DNA of 64,000 nucleotides from Herbaspirillum autotrophicum (GCF_001189915.1 NZ_LFLS01000034.1:1-64000), one strand, 5' to 3'; numbered from the stretch's first letter, positions 8,544-17,388 are shown. Notes: generated by a model not told the origin, from the letters alone. Numbers and translations: made by a program.

Positions 8544-9227
8544 TTACAGGTTGGTGCCAAGTTTGCGCTTGCGCACAAATGCTGTTTTCCCGATCAGCCA
8601 GAATGCGGCACGGAACAGGAACGACAGGGCGAGATAGGCAACTGCAATCACGACATACACTTCAAAGCTTCTGAATGTTTCCGATTGCACCAGATTGGCG
8701 GTCGCGGTCAATTCTTCCGCCGAGATTTGCGACGTGATACTCGACGCCAGCATCAGCAGGATGAACTGACTGGTGAGTGACGGATAAACCCGTTCCACCG
8801 CCGGCAGCAACACCACATGCCAATACACGTGGGCTTTGGACATGCCCAGGCATTCGGCCGCTTCGATCTGACCCGGATGAATCGAGTTGATGCCGGCGCG
8901 CATGATTTCCGCCGTGTAAGCGCCGACGTTGACCGTCAGTGCAATCACGGCAGCGGTTTCTGCGGTCAGTTTCAGACCGATGCTGGCCAAACCGAAATAC
9001 ACCAGGAACACCTGTACCAACAATGGCGTGTTGCGGATGATTTCGACGTAGGATTTGACGACCGCTTGCAGCAAAATGCTTTTGCTTTTGAGCGCGATCG
9101 CGCACAAGGTGCCGACCACAAAGCCGAGCACGATGGATAACGTGGACAACTGAACTGTCAGCCAGGCGCCGTATAACAAGCGGTCCCAGTGGACGAACAC
9201 ACTCATGAAATCAAATGTGTAATGCAT
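8544..9227 (-). CDS. ABC transporter permease, polar amino acid (HisMQ) type
   Basis: A 227-residue inner-membrane permease with the HisM/Q family EAA loop (ECLGMSKAHVYWHVVLLPAV). It is paralogous to the next permease gene, to which it is joined by a 9-bp gap. The ATG has GGAG seven bases upstream. A 181-bp spacer separates it from the AraD1-like gene upstream, so a separate promoter for the transporter is possible, although the shared direction suggests a common transcript. Confidence 0.93.
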   Translation of the reverse strand: MHYTFDFMSVFVHWDRLLYGAWLTVQLSTLSIVLGFVVGTLCAIALKSKSILLQAVVKSYVEIIRNTPLLVQVFLVYFGLASIGLKLTAETAAVIALTVNVGAYTAEIMRAGINSIHPGQIEAAECLGMSKAHVYWHVVLLPAVERVYPSLTSQFILLMLASSITSQISAEELTATANLVQSETFRSFEVYVVIAVAYLALSFLFRAAFWLIGKTAFVRKRKLGTNL

Positions 9228-9408
9228 GAAATCTCCGATTCAATAAATCGCCCCGGATGAACAAGGACAGACCCGGTGGCTGATGCTGCGCTGCCCTCGG
9301 TACGGCGTCTGCCGGTTGCTTGCCGGGACTCCCAACTACTTCTGCGAAATCGGCATGTATTGCATGCCGCAGGATGAAGAAAATCAGGCGGTCGTCTTGC
9401 AGGACGCC

Positions 9409-10404
9409 TTACAGCACCTTGACGCCATCGACGGCAACCCGCGATTGCTCGCGCACGATGCCGTTGATCAGCGGTTCGCCGAAATCGGGCAAACTGATTT
9501 CGAAGGCATCACCCAGTTGGGTACGTACGCCATCGGCAAACGACAAGGTCGCGGTGCCGAAGAAGTGCACGTGGATATCGCCGGGACGCAGGAACTGGTT
9601 GTACTTGAAATGGTGGTATTCCAGATTTTCGATGGCGTGACACATGTTGTCCTGGCCGGACAGGAATTCCTTTTCCCAGATCACGCGGCCATCGCGACGG
9701 ATGCGGCTCATGCCGACCAGATTGGCGGGCAGGGTGCCGACCAGCAATTCCGGACCGAACGAGCAATAGCGCAACTTGGAATGCGCCAGATACAGATAAT
9801 TCTTGCGCTCCACCACGTGATCGGAAAATTCATTGCCGATGGCGAAGCCGATACGGTGCGGATGGCCGGCATCATCAATCACGTACAGCCCCGTCAGTTC
9901 CGGTTCTTCACCAGCATCTTCAGCAAACTCCGGTACCGGGAACGGCGCGCCTGGCGCCACCACGATGGCGCCGTCGCCTTTGTAAAACCATTCCGGTTGC
10001 GCGCCGACCTTGCCCGCGCCGGGGCGACCGCCATCCAGACCCCATTTGAACATGCGCATGGTATCGGTCATGGCATCTTCGTCGTCGCCCAGCTTTTGAT
10101 GCATCTTGTCGCGCGTAGAGGCGCTGCCCAGATGTGTCAGACCGGTGCCGGACACCAGGCAATGCGCCGGGTCGGCATGATCGAGCGGTGCCAGAATGCG
10201 GTTTTCTTTGAGAATGTCGGCGTAGACGTCCTGCTCTTCGCCACGCAGCAGTTGTGCCTGACGTTCCAGTGAATTGTTTTGGCGGATCGCCAGCAAAGCC
10301 AGTTCACGCATGGTGCTGACGTCGGCAACGACATTGATGGCTGCGCCGTTGACGATGCCGACCTTGCGCACGCCCTGGCGATTTTCAAATTGAATCAGTC
10401 TCAC
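9409..10404 (-). CDS. AraD1/GguC-like FAH-superfamily protein
   Basis: A 331-residue protein of the AraD1/GguC group, which has an FAH-like fold and is regularly found in clusters for arabinose, galactose or sugar-acid use in proteobacteria. Recognisable parts are the N-terminal MRLIQFE, the segment around GTGLTHLGSA, an Asp-rich EPELTG motif and the C-terminal GDAFEISLPDFG. It starts with GTG behind a good ribosome binding site (ACGGAG). It is the first gene of the minus-strand cluster and is divergent from the LysR gene. Its reaction is not firmly established; an aldolase or dehydratase step on a 2-keto-3-deoxy acid is the usual proposal. It is distinct from the second FAH protein at 3413-4585. 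Confidence 0.85.
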   Translation of the reverse strand: MRLIQFENRQGVRKVGIVNGAAINVVADVSTMRELALLAIRQNNSLERQAQLLRGEEQDVYADILKENRILAPLDHADPAHCLVSGTGLTHLGSASTRDKMHQKLGDDEDAMTDTMRMFKWGLDGGRPGAGKVGAQPEWFYKGDGAIVVAPGAPFPVPEFAEDAGEEPELTGLYVIDDAGHPHRIGFAIGNEFSDHVVERKNYLYLAHSKLRYCSFGPELLVGTLPANLVGMSRIRRDGRVIWEKEFLSGQDNMCHAIENLEYHHFKYNQFLRPGDIHVHFFGTATLSFADGVRTQLGDAFEISLPDFGEPLINGIVREQSRVAVDGVKVL

Positions 10405-10518
10405 AGAGTCTCCGTTCCGAGGCGAGAAACTTGCAAGTCGTCGATGCTGTGCTGCAGCATGAATGTCTTACGCATGCACCGTCCCGGCTGTGGGCCCGAT
10501 TGCAAGTGTCTCCGTAAA

Positions 10519-10547
10519 TAAATCGCGTCTTTGGCAGTTGCTGTCAA
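10519..10547 (-). promoter_or_regulatory. Candidate sigma-70 promoter of the sugar-acid cluster
   Basis: On the minus strand a perfect -35 TTGACA (10547-10542) is followed after 17 bp by a weak -10 GATTTA (10524-10519). It would give a leader of roughly 110 nt before the GTG at 10404. The weak -10 fits a promoter that needs an activator such as the neighbouring LysR protein. Confidence 0.45.
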
Positions 10548-10552
10548 ACAGC
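10540..10552. promoter_or_regulatory. Inverted repeat over the -35 box, possible operator
   Basis: GCTGT-CAA-ACAGC is a perfect 5-bp inverted repeat with a 3-bp centre. It lies on the -35 element of the cluster promoter and between the divergent AraD1-like and LysR genes. A binding site for the LysR product or another regulator is plausible but unproven. Confidence 0.35.
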
Positions 10553-10614
10553 TGCGAATAGATGCGTTAGCATTGTGGTTTTTCTGGAACTGAATATAAG
10601 AGGCTTCCCCAACG

Positions 10615-11595
10615 ATGTCTAATGACCTTAATTCATCAGGTGATAACCGACTCGAAACGCAGGCTGCAAGCTTGCCTTCCGTCAATGCCATCGTCAGCCG
10701 CCTGCGGTTCCGGCAGATGGCGCTGCTGACCGCGCTCGATGAACAGGGCTCGCTGCACAAGGCGGCAGAAGTGATGCACATGACACAACCTGCTGCCACC
10801 AAAGCCTTGCACGAAATGGAGTCGGCGCTTGGTGTGATCTTGTTTGACCGGTCGTCGCGCGGGATTGAGGCGACCGAGCTGGGGCGTTGCGTGATCCGTT
10901 ATGCGCGGCTGATCCAGAGCGATGTCAGCAATCTGCGCGATGAATTGCAAGGCATGCTGAGCGGGCAGGGCGGCCGCCTTTCGATTGGCACCATCATGGG
11001 GGCGGCGCCGCTGATCACGCGCGCCATGATGCGCCTGCGCGAAGTGCAACCCGAAGTGTCGATTGAAATCATGGAAGACACCAGTGCCCGCCAGTTGCTG
11101 CTGCTGGACCAGGGCCACATCGATTTGATGATCGGCCGTTCATCCGTCAGTTCGCAGCCGCAAATGTACAACTATGAAATGTTGCGCGGCGAGCCGATGT
11201 GTATCGTCACCGGTGTTGACCATCCGCTGGCGACGGCGCAAAAGGTGCGCTTTCAGGAATTGATGACGTCGTCATGGATTCTGTACTCCAGCAATATGCC
11301 GATGCGCATCTGGATCGAGCATGAATTCAAGCTGGAAGGATTGAAAGTGCCCGGCAATGTGATCGAGACCGCGTCGTGGTCGGTGACCGTGACATTGCTG
11401 GCGCAATCGCACTCCCACATGGTGGCAGTCATGCCGCTCGACCTGGCGCATTTCTTTGCAGCGAAGAAAATGTTGTGTATTCTGCCGGTGCAATTGAAGA
11501 CCCGGATTGAGCATTATGGTATCGTCACGCGAAAAAATACGACGCTGTCGTCGATAGGGAAAATGTTCATCAACATTTTGCGACAACAGAATTGA
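10615..11595 (+). CDS. LysR-type transcriptional regulator of the sugar-acid cluster
   Basis: The 326-residue protein has an N-terminal winged helix-turn-helix (about residues 30-90; GSLHKAAEVMHMTQPAATKA is the recognition region) and a LysR co-inducer domain. It resembles GbpR-like regulators of sugar uptake. A 25-30 residue N-terminal extension precedes the usual start of the DNA-binding domain; a later start is possible but no good ATG lies closer. It is transcribed divergently from the AraD1-like gene across a 210-bp intergenic region, the typical arrangement for a LysR regulator and its target operon. Confidence 0.92.
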   Translation: MSNDLNSSGDNRLETQAASLPSVNAIVSRLRFRQMALLTALDEQGSLHKAAEVMHMTQPAATKALHEMESALGVILFDRSSRGIEATELGRCVIRYARLIQSDVSNLRDELQGMLSGQGGRLSIGTIMGAAPLITRAMMRLREVQPEVSIEIMEDTSARQLLLLDQGHIDLMIGRSSVSSQPQMYNYEMLRGEPMCIVTGVDHPLATAQKVRFQELMTSSWILYSSNMPMRIWIEHEFKLEGLKVPGNVIETASWSVTVTLLAQSHSHMVAVMPLDLAHFFAAKKMLCILPVQLKTRIEHYGIVTRKNTTLSSIGKMFINILRQQN

Positions 11596-11605
11596 TGGTT
11601 GATTG

Positions 11606-11624
11606 ATGCCGGCGCTGCCGGCAT
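11606..11624 (+). terminator. Possible weak terminator after the LysR gene
   Basis: An 8-bp GC-rich perfect stem (ATGCCGGC with GCCGGCAT) with a 3-base loop, followed by only TT. The poor T-tract makes termination uncertain. Confidence 0.4.
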
Positions 11625-11642
11625 TTCACTGTAAAGAGCATA

Positions 11643-12437
11643 ATGAAGTCTGCTTTGAAGCATTTCTCCGCCATGACATCTGTGAGCGTGCTGGCGTTGC
11701 TGCTGGCTGGCTGCGCGAGTCAGGGGGGCAAGAAGGTGCATGACCCGGTCGCCAAGCAGCAGCGGCTGGATCAGTCGCTGGCATTGTTTTCCACCAACCC
11801 GCCGGGCGCCTTGCCCAAGGATTGGGAGCCGCTGATTCTGGTGCGCAAGAAAAAACCGACCGAATATGTATTGACCGATCTGGATGGCCGTACCGTCTTG
11901 CACGCGGCGGCAGACAAGGCATCGTCAGGTTTGCGGCATGAGGTCAGCATTGATCCGGCCCGGCAACCGTGGCTGAGCTGGACCTGGAAGACCAATCAAC
12001 TGATCCCCGGCGCCGACAACAGCAAGCGCGATACCGAAGACTCACCGGTCCGCATCGTGCTGGCATTCGATGGTGATCGCAGCAAGCTGTCCTTCATGGA
12101 TACGATTCTGTTCGATACGGCGAAACTGATTTCAGGCCATGAATTCCCTTACGCCACCTTGATGTACATCTGGGAAAACCAGGCGCCGGTCGGTACCGTC
12201 ATTCCCAATACCCGGACCGGACGCATCCAGATGCTGGTGGCTGAAAGCGGCCCGAAGAATCTGGGGCAGTGGATGAAGTATCAGCGCAATATTGTCGAAG
12301 ACTATGAAAAGGCCTTTGGTGAGAAACCGGGGCAACTGATCGCCGTCGGCGTGCTGACCGATACCGACAATACCGAAGAGACGATTGAAGCCTGGTATGG
12401 CGACATTCGTCTCTTGCGGCAGCAGACCGGCGGTTGA
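11643..12437 (+). CDS. DUF3047 family lipoprotein
   Basis: A 264-residue envelope protein with a signal peptide and lipobox (LLLAGC, lipidated Cys near residue 24). The rest matches the DUF3047 pattern: a beta-rich domain with WTWKTNQLIPGAD, conserved IVLAFDGDRS, YIWENQAPVGT and a C-terminal stretch on WYGDIRLL. Function is unknown; the fold resembles carbohydrate-binding beta-sandwiches in general layout. It stands alone between the LysR gene and a convergent DUF1304 gene 13 bp away. Confidence 0.85.
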   Translation: MKSALKHFSAMTSVSVLALLLAGCASQGGKKVHDPVAKQQRLDQSLALFSTNPPGALPKDWEPLILVRKKKPTEYVLTDLDGRTVLHAAADKASSGLRHEVSIDPARQPWLSWTWKTNQLIPGADNSKRDTEDSPVRIVLAFDGDRSKLSFMDTILFDTAKLISGHEFPYATLMYIWENQAPVGTVIPNTRTGRIQMLVAESGPKNLGQWMKYQRNIVEDYEKAFGEKPGQLIAVGVLTDTDNTEETIEAWYGDIRLLRQQTGG

Positions 12438-12449
12438 AGACCGTTCCGG

Positions 12450-12803
12450 CTAGCGACTCGCCAGCAGCGCCAGCAAGGCCAGCAGCGCCGGCAATCCTTG
12501 CACGTAGAGGATCGAGCGCTTGGCCGTGAGGCCGCCGTAAATGCCGGCAATCAGTACGCAGCTCACAAAAAACAGTTTGATCGCCGGATCATCGACCAGC
12601 AGGCCCCAGATCAGACCGGCCGCCAGAAAGCCGTTGTACAAGCCCTGATTGGCGGCCAATACCTTGGATGCCTCAGCGGTGGCGCGCGATTGGCGGAAGG
12701 TCTTCAGCCCGATCGGATGCGTCCACAAAAACATTTCCAGTACCAATATCCAGATATGTTCGATGGCGATCAGCGCAAGCAGCAGGTCGGCAGTCAGTTT
12801 CAT
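12450..12803 (-). CDS. DUF1304 family integral membrane protein
   Basis: A 117-residue hydrophobic protein with about four predicted membrane segments and the family features LLIAIEHIWILVLEMFLW near the N-terminus and ANQGLYNGFLAAGL in the middle. DUF1304 proteins are widespread small inner-membrane proteins of unknown function. The gene is convergent with the DUF3047 gene. Confidence 0.88.
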   Translation of the reverse strand: MKLTADLLLALIAIEHIWILVLEMFLWTHPIGLKTFRQSRATAEASKVLAANQGLYNGFLAAGLIWGLLVDDPAIKLFFVSCVLIAGIYGGLTAKRSILYVQGLPALLALLALLASR

Positions 12804-12959
12804 GGCGGCGGTCCGTTATGGTTGTTTGTTGTCACCGGGAATCATGCCTGAAATTGCCGGTGTTGTGGCGTACTTGCCGCCATCGCTTTGCCAGCCGGCG
12901 GCGCAGCATCGGAATGGCGTCGGATCTGACTGAAAGTTGCCGCAGAGCTGACAGAAAAT

Positions 12960-12984
12960 GCGGCACTGATTTGCTCAGTGCCGC
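12960..12984. terminator. Hairpin terminator after the M20 amidohydrolase gene
   Basis: A perfect 10-bp stem (12960-12969 with 12975-12984) and 5-base loop. On the minus strand it lies 32 bp after the stop of the M20 gene and is followed by ATTTTCT; on the plus strand it is followed by GTTTTTG. It may work in both directions. Confidence 0.7.
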
Positions 12985-13015
12985 GTTTTTGTATTGCCGG
13001 CCTGGAACCGGATGG

Positions 13016-14209
13016 CTACTGCTGTTTCAGGAACGCTTCCGCCAGTCGCACCCAGTAGGTCGCGCCAACCGGCAGCAAGTCGTCATTGAAGTCATAGCTG
13101 GGATTGTGCAGATTGCAGGGGCCGAGACCGTGGCCATGGTCGCGGTGGCCGCCTTCGCCGTTGCCCAGAAAGACATAGCAGCCGGGTTTGTGTTGCAGCA
13201 TGAAGGCAAAATCTTCTGCGCCCATGGTCGGTTCCACATTGCCATCGACCTGATCGTGACCCACCACATCGCGCATGACTTCAATCGCGAACGCAGTTTC
13301 GGCTGCATGGTTGATCAGCGGCGGATAGTTGCGCAGGAATTTGAATTCGACTTCGGCATCGAATGCCGCTGCGGTATGCGCGGCAATTTCACGCATGCGG
13401 CGTTCGATCAGATCCAGCACCGGCAAGTTGAAGGTGCGCACGGTGCCGATCAGGGTTGCAGTATCGGGGATCACATTGGTGGCGCTGCCGGCATGAATCT
13501 GGGTAATCGACACCACCGCAGGGTCGTTCGGATTGACGTTGCGGGCCACAATGGTTTGCCAGCTTTGCGCGATTTGCACCGCCGTCATTACCGGATCAAT
13601 CGCCTTGTGCGGTTGGGCCGCATGCGAGCCCTTGCCCTTGACGATCACTTCGAATTCATTGCTCGAAGCCATCATCGGACCGACTGTCACGCCGAACTGT
13701 CCGGCTTTCATGCCGGGCCAATTGTGCATGCCGAACACGGCATCCATCGGAAATTGTTCGAACAAGCCATCCTGGATCATGCGTTCGGCGCCACGGCCAC
13801 CTTCTTCGGCCGGCTGGAAAATGACATACACCGTGCCATCAAAATCGCGATGCTGCGACAAGTGATAGGCTGCGCCCAGCAGCATCGCGGTATGGCCATC
13901 GTGACCACATGCGTGCATCTTGCCGGCATTTTTCGAAGCGTGGGCGAAGGTGTTGAGCTCCGGCATCGGCAGCGCATCCATATCGGCACGCAAGCCGATG
14001 GCGCGTTTGCTGCTGCCATTGCTGATGATGCCGACCACGCCGGTGACACCCAGACCGCGCACCACCGGGATGCCCCATTCGGTCAGTTTGGCGGCAACGA
14101 CGTCGGAAGTACGCTGTTCTTCGTAGCTCAGTTCGGGATGGGCGTGAATGTCGCGCCGGATTTTTTGCAGTTCACTCTGGAATTGGATAAGCGGATCAAT
14201 CAGTTTCAT
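13016..14209 (-). CDS. M20 family amidohydrolase (hippurate hydrolase/IAA-amino acid hydrolase type)
   Basis: A 397-residue cytoplasmic zinc-dependent amidohydrolase of the M20D group. Metal ligands and catalytic residues are visible in MHACGHDGHTAMLLG, PAEEGGRGA and GAEDFAFM, and the protein starts with the usual RRDIHAHPELSYEE. Such enzymes cleave the amide bond of N-acylated amino acids. It is transcribed divergently from the dppBCDF importer genes, so it may process an imported N-acyl amino acid or peptide; this is inferred from position only. A hairpin terminator follows. Confidence 0.93.
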   Translation of the reverse strand: MKLIDPLIQFQSELQKIRRDIHAHPELSYEEQRTSDVVAAKLTEWGIPVVRGLGVTGVVGIISNGSSKRAIGLRADMDALPMPELNTFAHASKNAGKMHACGHDGHTAMLLGAAYHLSQHRDFDGTVYVIFQPAEEGGRGAERMIQDGLFEQFPMDAVFGMHNWPGMKAGQFGVTVGPMMASSNEFEVIVKGKGSHAAQPHKAIDPVMTAVQIAQSWQTIVARNVNPNDPAVVSITQIHAGSATNVIPDTATLIGTVRTFNLPVLDLIERRMREIAAHTAAAFDAEVEFKFLRNYPPLINHAAETAFAIEVMRDVVGHDQVDGNVEPTMGAEDFAFMLQHKPGCYVFLGNGEGGHRDHGHGLGPCNLHNPSYDFNDDLLPVGATYWVRLAEAFLKQQ

Positions 14210-14371
14210 GGTGCAGACCTCACAAGTTGCGGTATCTCTGTATGCTGTTCATTGCTGCAGAAAAACAGGTTGACGTTGCCGTGCACCGCGACGAGGCAAA
14301 CTGCCACACAGTCTCCGGGATCGCATCGCAGATGTGAGGCATGTGGCGAAATTGCCGGCGCGTCTGCTTCG

Positions 14372-14399
14372 TTGTTTTTGCTGCAGGAATGGCTATATT
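14372..14399 (+). promoter_or_regulatory. Candidate sigma-70 promoter of the peptide importer operon
   Basis: TTGTTT (14372-14377) and TATATT (14394-14399) with a 16-bp spacer, about 100 bp before the first permease start and with the right orientation. No operator was recognised. Confidence 0.5.
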
Positions 14400-14499
14400 A
14401 CTCTCTGGCGTATGTCCGTAGGCATAAATGTAGTTGCTTGCCGAGCATGATTTATGCATCATTTGCTCCTTATCCAGATTTTTCAGCCAGATAGCCAAG

Positions 14500-15477
14500 A
14501 TGCTCGCTTTTATCATTCGCCGGTTTGTTCAGAGCATCGCCGTGTTGCTGCTCATGTCGTTATTGGTCTTTGTCGGCGTCTACGCCATCGGGAATCCGAT
14601 CGACATTCTGATCAGTCCCGATGCCGACCAGATCGAGCGGGCCCGCGTCATTGCCGCTTTCGGTCTGGATCAGCCGTTCTGGATTCAATATCTGTTGTTC
14701 ATCAAAAATGCACTGGCCGGCGACATGGGGCGCTCGTTCGTGTATGCCACACCGGCCCTCGGTCTGATTCTGGAACGTTTGCCGGCGACCATGGAGCTGG
14801 CCGTATCAGCCATTCTGATCGCTGTGGTGGTCGGGCTGCCACTGGGATTGTGGGCCGGTTTGCGGCCCAACGGCTGGGCCGGCAAGACCATCATGACGGT
14901 GTCGATTCTGGGTTTCTCGTTACCAACATTTTGGGTCGGCTTGATGCTGATCATGGTGTTCGCAGTCGAACTCGGCTGGCTGCCAACCAGTGGCCGGGGC
15001 CAGACCGCGATGTTGTTCGGCATTCCGTTCGGCTTCCTGACCTGGGACGGATTGAAACATCTGTTGATGCCGGCGCTCAATCTGGCGCTGTTCAATATCG
15101 CCTTGATCATCCGCCTGACACGCTCCGGCACGCAAGAAGCGCTGCTGCAGGATTACATCAAGTTTGCCCGCGCCAAAGGTTTGCGCACCGGTCGCATCAT
15201 CGGCGTGCATGTACTGAAAAACATTCTGATTCCGATTGTTACCGTGGTGGCCTTGCAATTCGGTTCCATCATCGCTTTTTCCATCGTTACCGAGTCGATC
15301 TTTGCCTGGCCCGGGGTCGGCAAGTTGCTGATCGACTCGATCCGGGTTCTGGACCGGCCGGTGATCGTGGCATTCCTGTCGCTGATTGTCGTGATTTTCA
15401 TCGTGATCAATTTATGTGTTGATGTGCTGTATTCGGTGCTGGACCCGAGGGTGCGTCTGTCCGAGGCGAAAGGCTGA
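14500..15477 (+). CDS. Peptide/nickel ABC transporter permease, DppB type
   Basis: A 325-residue inner-membrane permease that starts with the family N-terminus (MLAFIIRRFVQSIAVLLLMS) and has about six membrane segments and the DppB-type loop (ALLQDYIKFARAKGLRTGRI). I start at the ATG at 14500; an upstream ATG at 14434 would add 22 residues before the first helix. Its stop overlaps the next permease start (TGATG), so the genes are translationally coupled. It belongs to a dppBCDF-like operon for peptides or similar compounds. Confidence 0.93.
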   Translation: MLAFIIRRFVQSIAVLLLMSLLVFVGVYAIGNPIDILISPDADQIERARVIAAFGLDQPFWIQYLLFIKNALAGDMGRSFVYATPALGLILERLPATMELAVSAILIAVVVGLPLGLWAGLRPNGWAGKTIMTVSILGFSLPTFWVGLMLIMVFAVELGWLPTSGRGQTAMLFGIPFGFLTWDGLKHLLMPALNLALFNIALIIRLTRSGTQEALLQDYIKFARAKGLRTGRIIGVHVLKNILIPIVTVVALQFGSIIAFSIVTESIFAWPGVGKLLIDSIRVLDRPVIVAFLSLIVVIFIVINLCVDVLYSVLDPRVRLSEAKG

Positions 15478-16397
15478 TGATGCAAGCGTTGAAATCGATA
15501 TCAAACCGGATCAGGCAAGCCGATACCCCGCTGACGCGTTTCCTGCAGAGATTCTTCAGCAGCCGCATCGCGACCGCCGGTTTCATTCTGTTGCTGCTGA
15601 TCTTGCTGGCCGCGATTTTCGCACCGTGGGTGGCGCCGCAAAATCCCTATGACCTGGAACATCTCGATGTCATGGATTCGCGGCTGGAACCCGGCAAGGT
15701 ATCGCTCGACGGCACGCTGACCTTCCTGCTCGGCAGTGATGATCAGGGTCGCGACATGCTGTCGGCGATTCTGTACGGCTTGCGCATTTCCGTGATGGTC
15801 GGCGTCACCAGTACCGTGATCGCGATGGCAATCGGTTTGTCGCTGGGGTTGATTGCCGGTTATGCCGGTGGCCGCACCGAGGCGCTGATCATGCGCGTGG
15901 CCGATATCCAACTGGCGTTCCCGCCGATTCTGGTGGCCTTGATTTTGCTGGCATTGACCGGGCGCGGGGTAGATAAAATCATCATCGCATTGGTGACCGT
16001 GCAATGGGCTTACTATGCACGCACCACACGCAGCACGGCACTGGTGGAGCGCAAAAAGGAATATATCGAAGCCGCGCGTTTGCTGGGGCTGTCGCCGTTG
16101 CGGATCATGTTCCGTCATTTGTTGCCTAATTGTTTGCCGCCGCTGATCGTGATCGCCGCTTTGCAAGTGGCGTCGGCCATTTCGCTGGAAGCCACGCTGT
16201 CTTTTCTCGGCCTTGGTTTGCCAGTGACCGAACCGTCGCTGGGTTTGTTGATTTCGAATGGTTTTCAATACCTGCTGTCGGGAAAATACTGGATCAGTTT
16301 CTTTCCGGGGGTAGCATTGCTGGCGACCGTAGTGGCCATCAATCTGGTTGCCGATCAATTGCGCGATGTGCTCAATCCGCGTTTGCAGACTCAATGA
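15477..16397 (+). CDS. Peptide/nickel ABC transporter permease, DppC type
   Basis: A 306-residue permease with an N-terminal OppC-type segment, a first membrane helix at about 38-58 and the EAA-loop region (EYIEAARLLGLSPLRIMFRHLLP). It pairs with the DppB-type subunit. The start overlaps the previous stop by one base; a second ATG follows directly at 15480. The ATPase gene begins 7 bp after the stop. Confidence 0.94.
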   Translation: MMQALKSISNRIRQADTPLTRFLQRFFSSRIATAGFILLLLILLAAIFAPWVAPQNPYDLEHLDVMDSRLEPGKVSLDGTLTFLLGSDDQGRDMLSAILYGLRISVMVGVTSTVIAMAIGLSLGLIAGYAGGRTEALIMRVADIQLAFPPILVALILLALTGRGVDKIIIALVTVQWAYYARTTRSTALVERKKEYIEAARLLGLSPLRIMFRHLLPNCLPPLIVIAALQVASAISLEATLSFLGLGLPVTEPSLGLLISNGFQYLLSGKYWISFFPGVALLATVVAINLVADQLRDVLNPRLQTQ

Positions 16398-16404
16398 GGA
16401 TCGC

Positions 16405-17388
16405 ATGACCGCTACCTTGCAAGTCAGCAATTTACAGACCCGTTTTTTTTCGCGCAACGGCATTGCCCGCGCGGTCGACGACGTTTCCTTCACGGTTGAA
16501 CGCGGCCAGGTCATGGGCTTGGTCGGCGAATCCGGGTCCGGCAAGTCAATGACCGGTTATTCGATCATGGGCTTGATCGATGCTCCGGGAAAAGTCGTGA
16601 GCGGCGAAATCCTGCTCAATGGCGTCGATCTGCGAAGCCTGTCGCCGGAAGCCATGCGCGAGATTCGCGGCAACCGGATTGCCATGATTTTTCAAGACCC
16701 GATGATGACGTTGAATCCGGTCTTGCGCATCGATACCCAAATGACGGAAGCAGTCCTGGCGCATCAGGATGTGAGCAAGGCGGTGGCGCTGGAAATGGCG
16801 CGGGAAGCGTTGGTGCGGGTTGGCATTGCCGCGCCTGATGAACGTCTGTTTGCATATCCGCATCAGTTTTCCGGCGGCATGCGGCAACGGGTTGCCATTG
16901 CGATTGCCTTGCTCAACAAACCGGACCTGATCATTTGCGATGAACCGACCACGGCGCTGGACGTGACGATACAAGGGCAGATTCTGTATGAGATGCAAAA
17001 ACTGTGTCGCGAATCGGGCACCGCGCTGATCTGGATTACACATGATTTGTCGGTGGTGGCGGGTCTGGCCGATACGGTCAGCGTCATGTACGCCGGACGC
17101 ATCGTCGAAAGCGGCAGTGTCGCGCAGGTATTGTCGCAACCGCGTCATCCCTATACGCATGGTTTGATTGCTTCGGCGCCATCGCGCAATCCGCGCGGTC
17201 AGCCACTGCGGCAAATTCCCGGCAGCACGCCATCGCTGCTGCAATTGCCCTCCGGTTGCGCATTCCGTAACCGCTGCGAAAATGCCACCGAAGTCTGTCA
17301 ACAGATACCGGAATTGCGGATTGTGGATCAGCGCGCGTTGCGCTGTTTTCATCCGGTCGCAGCAACGCTGACGGAGGTGATGTCGTGA
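16405..17388 (+). CDS. Peptide ABC transporter ATPase, DppD type
   Basis: A 327-residue ATPase with Walker A (GESGSGKSM), signature FSGGMRQR, Walker B and DEPTTALD, and the C-terminal oligopeptide-transporter extension with four Cys (CAFRNRC, then CQQ and RCFHP), which in this family can bind an iron-sulfur cluster. The start at 16405 has GAGGA upstream; an in-frame ATG at 16348 lies inside the previous gene. Its end overlaps the DppF-type start by 4 bases (GTGA). Confidence 0.95.
   Translation: MTATLQVSNLQTRFFSRNGIARAVDDVSFTVERGQVMGLVGESGSGKSMTGYSIMGLIDAPGKVVSGEILLNGVDLRSLSPEAMREIRGNRIAMIFQDPMMTLNPVLRIDTQMTEAVLAHQDVSKAVALEMAREALVRVGIAAPDERLFAYPHQFSGGMRQRVAIAIALLNKPDLIICDEPTTALDVTIQGQILYEMQKLCRESGTALIWITHDLSVVAGLADTVSVMYAGRIVESGSVAQVLSQPRHPYTHGLIASAPSRNPRGQPLRQIPGSTPSLLQLPSGCAFRNRCENATEVCQQIPELRIVDQRALRCFHPVAATLTEVMS

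Noticed and set aside
12668-14494. A 608-codon open frame on the plus strand
   Set aside because: It runs antisense to the M20 amidohydrolase and the DUF1304 gene. It has no ribosome binding site or recognisable domain.
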